56,825 nucleotides of DNA, from the NCBI GenBank assembly GCA_028716225.1, contig JAQUQE010000010.1, forward strand, positions 1 to 56,825, in the 5' to 3' direction. This document shows positions 55,766-56,825 of the stretch, in pieces. This stretch comes from Dehalococcoidales bacterium. Its GTDB lineage: Bacteria; Chloroflexota; Dehalococcoidia; Dehalococcoidales; UBA5760. The first letter of the stretch is position 1. Every line of letters begins with the position of its first letter. Both the position numbers and the translations under genes were made by a program. Below the pieces are notes generated by a model. The model did not search any database. It had not been told where the DNA came from and was given only the letters and a program-made list of their open reading frames with translations.

Positions 55766-56116
55766 TTTTCTCACCTCTTTCGAATATTTAGGTTGGATGG
55801 CAATAATAGATACGAAACGTTCTATGCTGTCATAATCCCAGCATAGTGTCTCTGTGTATAAATTACAGGCGGAGAGCAGCCCAACTTTACTTACTGTCGC
55901 TGCCGGTTATAGAACGTATCAATATACTCTGTAATATCTTCAATTGTCTCCCGCCTAGCAAGATGATGGCGGCTACTAATCAGTTCCTGCTTCATAATTC
56001 TCCGAAGCTCTCCATCGGCACATTACCAAAGTATTTCTCGTTTCCCCCCATCGACACCACCAATTTACGCTTTAAGGCTTTCCTTTTTTCGAGGACCTTT
56101 AAGTAACGACTTACCA
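55766..56116. other. Intergenic region between the opine-dehydrogenase-like gene and the AOR gene
   Basis: No convincing gene, RNA or terminator is seen in these 350 bases. An 86-aa plus-strand frame (55846-56106) has no SD and a low-complexity composition. Confidence 0.3.
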
Positions 56117-56825
56117 TTATTCCTGACTTGTGAAACTAAGCGCTTTTTCAGATTCCAGACTATCAAGCGCTAATTCTATGAGCTTTGTCTTTGTTGGAAT
56201 ACCATTAACCCAGCCCTTTGTTTCCCAATACTCTTTTAATATTGACTGCCATGGCGGCACATGGCCGGCAGCTCCGCCATCCTTATGAGGAACGGTAAGT
56301 CGCTCTGGCATCACATTCTCCTGCTCTGGTACGAGCCCATTTGCTAAGTTGAACATTTGCTGCAAACACACTATGCGCTCACCCATCTTCTGGGCCTCTG
56401 CTGGAGTTACATCCCAGCCGGTGATGGCATTCAATATATTAACCTGATCAGTTAAAGATACATCACAAAAGAGATGCATAAAGCACCAGGTAAGGCTATT
56501 CCAGACTTGCTGAATATCTTGGTAGATAGCCCCAACATATCCCTTCTTAGTCGCATCGAATCTGTCTATAGCTTCAGTTATGCCCAATTCGGGTAAAACA
56601 ACACCCTGCTCCATCGGTTCGGCAAACCCGTGTATGTGACATGAACCTCTCGTTGAGGCAATAGTTGTCACTGTTTCAGAGAAGAAAGACCTTGGGTCAT
56701 GTGCTGCCACAGCTTGACCCATAACCTCCACAGCATACGGCCGGGATTCAGGTATTCTCTCAACACAAGCCCTTAACCCTTCAGCCAGTAGATTCCCTAT
56801 ACCATCCCTCTTGGCTATCTTCTCT
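56117..56825 (-). CDS. Aldehyde:ferredoxin oxidoreductase, C-terminal part (runs off window)
   Basis: The 3' portion (about 236 codons) of a tungsten/molybdopterin aldehyde:ferredoxin oxidoreductase. It opens in frame at the window edge (IAKRDGIGNLLAEGLRA). ITGWDVTPAEAQKMGERI and FNLANGL match the C-terminal domain, and KEYWETKGWVNGIPTK is the usual terminal segment. The N-terminal W-pterin and 4Fe-4S domains lie outside. Family members oxidise aldehydes to acids with ferredoxin in anaerobes, which fits an anaerobic host. Confidence 0.85.
   Translation of the reverse strand, partial: EKIAKRDGIGNLLAEGLRACVERIPESRPYAVEVMGQAVAAHDPRSFFSETVTTIASTRGSCHIHGFAEPMEQGVVLPELGITEAIDRFDATKKGYVGAIYQDIQQVWNSLTWCFMHLFCDVSLTDQVNILNAITGWDVTPAEAQKMGERIVCLQQMFNLANGLVPEQENVMPERLTVPHKDGGAAGHVPPWQSILKEYWETKGWVNGIPTKTKLIELALDSLESEKALSFTSQE

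Noticed and set aside
55846-56106. 86-aa plus-strand ORF between the opine-dehydrogenase-like gene and the AOR gene
   Set aside because: No SD, no family resemblance and composition unlike the neighbouring genes.

Overview
The window is a bacterial chromosome segment, most likely from the Chloroflexota and probably near Dehalococcoidia. That placement is inferred from gene content and order: ahcY-metK-phosphohexomutase-phosphoglucose/phosphomannose isomerase next to the ribosomal superoperon, fusA followed directly by rpsJ with no tuf between, a zinc-ribbon-tailed MscL, and an aldehyde:ferredoxin oxidoreductase at the end. It is not proven by any single gene.

Region 1 (1-16.1 kb) is an accessory, defence-type island that looks AT-richer than the rest. 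It holds two small unknown proteins, the C-terminal remnant of a tyrosine recombinase, and a large protein with a restriction-nuclease-like D...EGK motif. Next comes a tight minus-strand operon: ribbon-helix-helix regulator, SNF2-type helicase with C-terminal DUF3883, DUF1156-type DNA methyltransferase and DUF499-type ATPase. This matches the recurring anti-phage DUF499/DUF1156/helicase neighbourhood, which resembles DISARM in logic. The operon has its own promoter, a candidate operator, and a 12-codon leader ORF coupled to the regulator. Divergent from it is a three-gene cassette (TIGR04255-like protein, 83-aa protein, 209-aa protein) of unknown function. A gene-poor kilobase follows, with a 57-aa two-helix membrane protein behind a perfect Shine-Dalgarno.

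Region 2 (16.1-22.7 kb, plus strand) carries a class I methyltransferase, S-adenosylhomocysteine hydrolase, SAM synthetase, a phosphoglucomutase/phosphomannomutase whose reading frame begins at a non-standard ATA codon, a bifunctional phosphoglucose/phosphomannose isomerase, and a gamma-glutamylcyclotransferase-like protein.

Region 3 (22.7-43.3 kb, minus strand) is one uninterrupted translation superoperon: rpsL-rpsG-fusA-rpsJ-rplC-rplD-rplW-rplB-rpsS-rplV-rpsC-rplP-rpmC-rpsQ-rplN-rplX-rplE-rpsN-rpsH-rplF-rplR-rpsE-rpmD-rplO-secY-adk-map-infA-rpmJ-rpsM-rpsK-rpsD-rpoA-rplQ-truA-rplM-rpsI. A consensus promoter lies upstream of rpsL and a terminator-like hairpin follows rpsI. The S3 protein has an unusual C-terminal tail built from exact 81-bp repeats.

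Region 4 (43.4-56.8 kb) is mixed housekeeping and accessory: dUTPase/dCTP deaminase-like protein with a coupled leader ORF, flavodoxin, NYN/LOTUS-domain protein, cysteine synthase, MscL, a B12-binding radical SAM protein with an N-terminal duplication, a PurN-like formyltransferase, and a complete micro-gene (promoter, SD, 28-aa lysine-rich ORF, terminator). It continues with a tautomerase, a small membrane protein, a cupin, a short ferritin-like protein, a YgjP-type metallopeptidase, ketopantoate reductase, a truncated lysA, an HPP-family membrane protein, an opine-dehydrogenase-like protein, and the 3' part of an aldehyde:ferredoxin oxidoreductase that runs off the window.
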